Positions 60,187-64,000 of a stretch of DNA of 64,000 nt are shown in pieces; the stretch's first letter is position 1; every line of letters begins with the position of its first letter. This DNA is from Dickeya lacustris. GTDB taxonomy: Bacteria > Pseudomonadota > Gammaproteobacteria > Enterobacterales > Enterobacteriaceae. Below the pieces are notes generated by a model. It saw nothing but the letters and a program-made list of their open reading frames with translations. It did not search any database and was not told the DNA's origin. Both the position numbers and the translations under genes were made by a program. The stretch is taken from contig NZ_CP114280.1 of NCBI RefSeq assembly GCF_029635795.1, positions 124,001-188,000 on the forward strand, in the 5' to 3' direction.

Positions 60187-60794
60187 TTAGCGGTTATGCC
60201 GCTCTTTTAAGCGATCGATAATAGTACCCAGATCCAGGGCTTGATCCTGAAGCAGAACCAGCAGATGGTACATCAAATCAGCGGCCTCGTTGGTCAACTC
60301 CTCCTTGTCATGCACCGTGGCGGCAAGCGCGGTTTCCAGCCCTTCTTCGCCCACTTTCTGGGCAATGCGCTTGGTGCCGCTGGCATACAGTTTTGCGGTA
60401 TAAGAGCTACCGGGGTCTGCGTGCTTGCGTTCAGCCAGCAGTTGCTCAAGCTGATAAAGGAACTGCCATTGCGCCTGTGCCGGGTGGAAACAACTGCTGT
60501 TGCCAAGATGACAGGTCGGGCCGACAGGGTTAACCAGAATGAGTAAGGTGTCATTGTCGCAATCGGGAGTGATAGACACCACATTGAGAAAATGGCCTGA
60601 TGATTCCCCCTTCGTCCACAGCCGCTGCTTGGTGCGGGAGTAAAACGTGACGTTACCGCTTTGCAGCGTGATCTGTAATGCTTCCTGATTCATGTAGCCC
60701 ATCATCAGCACTTCACCGGAAACCGCATGTTGCACGATGACTGGCATCATGCCGTCGGTTTTTTGCCAGTCAAGCTGGCTCTGTTGCTGTTCGG

Positions 60795-60801
<7 letters not shown>
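60187..60801 (-). CDS. hisI: Bifunctional phosphoribosyl-AMP cyclohydrolase / phosphoribosyl-ATP pyrophosphatase
   Basis: A 204-residue fusion (HisIE; E. coli 203) carrying steps 2 and 3 of histidine synthesis. The N-terminal cyclohydrolase has [29 protein letters not shown] and the zinc site around CDNDTLL and CHLGNSSCF. The C-terminal pyrophosphatase (about 115-204) has [20 protein letters not shown] and [13 protein letters not shown]. It overlaps hisF by seven bases and is the last his gene. Confidence 0.97.
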
Positions 60802-62296
<1,495 letters not shown>

Positions 62297-62887
62297 TTAC
62301 ATCTCCAGAAAATTTTTCAGTAGCCGGGCACCGGCTGCGCCGGAGCGTTCAGGATGGAACTGGACGCCGTAGAAATTATTTTTTTGCACAGCAGCGGTGA
62401 ATGCTTCGCCATAATGCGATTGTGCAATGGTGTTGGCACACAGTGGCATCGCATAGCTATGAACAAAGTAGAAATGGGTACCCTCTGGAATATCACGAAA
62501 CAGGGGATGGCCTGCCTGTGATGTCACCTGATTCCATCCCATGTGCGGCAACGGCAGCCCATGGTCGGCCATCTGTCGTACCGGCGTGTCAACCAGCCCA
62601 AGGGTACGTATCCCACCGCTTTCTTCGCTGTGGCTACCCAGCAATTGCATGCCGAGGCAAATACCCAGCACCGGCTGGGTACAGGCTTTCACTAACTCGA
62701 TAAGCTCTCTCTCGGCCAATTGCGTCATCGCTGCCTGGGCAGTACCGACACCGGGCAGAAAGAGTTTATCGGCACGCAGTACCACCTCTGGCGCGCGACT
62801 GACCTGTGGCTCATAACCCAGCCGCTTGACGGCATACATCACCGAGGAGAGGTTAGCGCAGCCGGTGTCCAGAATGACGACGTTCAT
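62297..62887 (-). CDS. hisH: Imidazole glycerol phosphate synthase glutaminase subunit HisH
   Basis: A 196-residue class I glutamine amidotransferase. The triad is Cys in [10 protein letters not shown], with His and Glu in [10 protein letters not shown]. The ATG overlaps the hisB stop (TGATG); a GTG one codon upstream is also possible. It feeds ammonia to HisF. Confidence 0.96.
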   Translation of the reverse strand: MNVVILDTGCANLSSVMYAVKRLGYEPQVSRAPEVVLRADKLFLPGVGTAQAAMTQLAERELIELVKACTQPVLGICLGMQLLGSHSEESGGIRTLGLVDTPVRQMADHGLPLPHMGWNQVTSQAGHPLFRDIPEGTHFYFVHSYAMPLCANTIAQSHYGEAFTAAVQKNNFYGVQFHPERSGAAGARLLKNFLEM

Positions 62888-63954
62888 CACAACACTCCTT
62901 TGGAGCTGGGCAGGGTGTTACCATCAACCCGAATCGCCTGACGCAGCGTACGACCAAAGACCTTAAACAGACTTTCTACGCGGTGATGATCATTACGGCC
63001 TTTGGTTTTCAGGTGCAACGTACAACCCATCGCATACGATAACGAGCGGAAGAAATGCTCGACCATTTCGGTGCTTAAATCGCCGACGCGCTGATAGTTA
63101 AATTCGGCTTTATATTCAAGGTGCGGGCGCCCTGAAATATCGAGCGCGCAGCGGGCCAGGCACTCATCCATCGGCAGCACAAAACCGAACCGGCCAATAC
63201 CGCGTTTATCGCCCAGCGCTTTATTCAGCGCTTCACCCAGTGCCAGCGCGGTATCTTCCACGGTGTGGTGATCATCGATGTACAAGTCACCTTTCACATC
63301 GATATGCATGCGAAATCCGCCATGGGTGGAGATTTGATCCAGCATATGATCGAAGAAGCCGACGCCTGTGGTAATTTTGCTGCTGCCTTCCCTGTCGAGC
63401 CAGACGTTAACGTCAATCGCTGTTTCACGGGTAATGCGGCTGACATGGGCGTGACGATCGCGCCGCGTCAGTTGCGTGGTGATAGCCTGCCAGTTAAGGC
63501 CATCACGTTGATAGCGCAGGCCGGTAATCCCCATATTTTGCGCTAACTGCACATCGGTTTCCCGGTCGCCAATCACGTAGCTGTTGGCGCTGTCCATCAC
63601 GTTCTCTTTGAGGAAGGCATCGACCAGAGCGGTTTTGGGCTTACGGCAATCGCAGTTATCGCCGGGGAAATGCGGGCAAATCAAGACGCGTTCAAAGTGG
63701 ATGCCCTGAGAGGTGAAAATTTGCATCATCAGCTGATGTGGCGGATCAAAATCCGCCTGCGGAAAACTGCTGGTGCCAAGACCATCCTGATTCGTGATCA
63801 TCACCAGTTTAAAACCGGCTTGCTGCAACGACAGCAATGAGGGAATCACATCCGGCTCCAGCGCCAGCTTGTCCAGCCGATCAACCTGAAAATCTTCAGG
63901 GGGCTCGGCAATCAGCGTGCCGTCACGGTCGATGAAAAGGTACTTTAATCCCAC
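62887..63954 (-). CDS. hisB: Bifunctional histidinol-phosphatase / imidazoleglycerol-phosphate dehydratase
   Basis: A 355-residue fusion (E. coli length). The GTG start behind GAGGA gives (M)[14 protein letters not shown]. The N-terminal HAD phosphatase has the DRDGT motif, MITNQDG and the zinc cysteines in [15 protein letters not shown]. The C-terminal dehydratase (about 167-355) has manganese-binding GFFDHMLDQ and [10 protein letters not shown]. The stop overlaps hisH. Confidence 0.97.
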   Translation of the reverse strand: MGLKYLFIDRDGTLIAEPPEDFQVDRLDKLALEPDVIPSLLSLQQAGFKLVMITNQDGLGTSSFPQADFDPPHQLMMQIFTSQGIHFERVLICPHFPGDNCDCRKPKTALVDAFLKENVMDSANSYVIGDRETDVQLAQNMGITGLRYQRDGLNWQAITTQLTRRDRHAHVSRITRETAIDVNVWLDREGSSKITTGVGFFDHMLDQISTHGGFRMHIDVKGDLYIDDHHTVEDTALALGEALNKALGDKRGIGRFGFVLPMDECLARCALDISGRPHLEYKAEFNYQRVGDLSTEMVEHFFRSLSYAMGCTLHLKTKGRNDHHRVESLFKVFGRTLRQAIRVDGNTLPSSKGVL

Positions 63955-63968
63955 GGTGATTCCTCAAT

Positions 63969-64000
63969 TTATGCCGTTGTGTCTGATAACGCGCGCAACG
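63969..64000 (-). CDS. hisC: 3' end of hisC (partial)
   Basis: The last codons of an upstream frame, LRALSDTTA and stop TAA at 63969-63971, enter from the right edge, 14 bases before hisB. The LRA start matches the end of E. coli HisC (histidinol-phosphate aminotransferase), and hisC is expected here by operon order. Identity rests on context. Confidence 0.7.
   Translation of the reverse strand, partial: LRALSDTTA

Overview
The window is core chromosome of a gammaproteobacterium of the order Enterobacterales. Almost every protein reads as a close relative of an Escherichia coli protein, and the order ybjL-grxA-nfsA-rimK-potFGHI-art-hcp/hcr-clpSA-infA-aat-cydDC-trxB-lrp-ftsK-lolA-rarA-serS-pfl-serC-aroA-cmk-rpsA-ihfB follows the E. 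coli 19-21 minute region. Several E. coli neighbours are absent (ybjC, ybjP/ybjQ, ltaE, poxB, macAB, the tRNA-Ser between clpA and infA, dmsABC, ycaP), and the his operon sits directly beyond ihfB. This fits a plant- or environment-associated family such as Pectobacteriaceae (Dickeya, Musicola, Brenneria) better than Escherichia, but genus is inference. There is no prophage, insertion sequence, CRISPR array, rRNA or tRNA that I can see.

Layout. 1-4.8 kb: transport and redox or stress genes (ybjL partial, ybjM, grxA, nfsA, rimK, ybjN). 4.9-9.3 kb: putrescine ABC importer potFGHI behind a candidate sigma-54 promoter. 9.4-11.1 kb: ybjO and rlmC. 11.1-14.9 kb: arginine importer artPIQM-artJ with a candidate ArgR box. 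15.2-22.5 kb: amiD, ybjT, hcp-hcr (nitric oxide/hydroxylamine stress, with candidate NsrR and FNR sites) and the OLD-family ybjD. 22.6-26.3 kb: cspD, the ClpS/ClpA adaptor-unfoldase pair and infA. 26.4-31.9 kb: aat-cydC-cydD and trxB. The N-end rule is represented twice: Aat adds the destabilising Leu/Phe and ClpS/ClpA recognises it. 32.3-40.4 kb: lrp, ftsK, lolA, rarA, serS. 40.6-46.8 kb is the most accessory part: a GST, a CGWC DsbA-family protein, an exported metallo-beta-lactamase-fold protein with a divergent LysR regulator, ycaD, and an AT-rich secreted esterase. 46.9-53.4 kb: pflA, focA-pflB and ycaO with an anaerobic (FNR) promoter. 53.7-59.2 kb: serC-aroA, cmk-rpsA-ihfB. 59.3-64 kb: an unrecognised secreted cysteine-containing protein, then the his operon (hisI-F-A-H-B and the last codons of hisC) on the minus strand.

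No clearly new biological system stands out. The most unusual signal is structural: short degenerate tandem repeats (period 13-31 bp, 2-5 units) lie at or just past the stop codons of seven genes (clpA, lrp, the LysR gene, ycaD, the esterase, serC, hisI). The ftsK linker carries three further in-frame arrays, and artP begins with a duplicated 7-codon block. Five GGGNAGGG (KOPS-like) octamers all lie on the + strand and none on the minus strand, suggesting replication runs left to right here.

Everything was read by eye without database searches. Gene identities rest on remembered family sequences; start codons were chosen from ribosome binding sites and usual family lengths.
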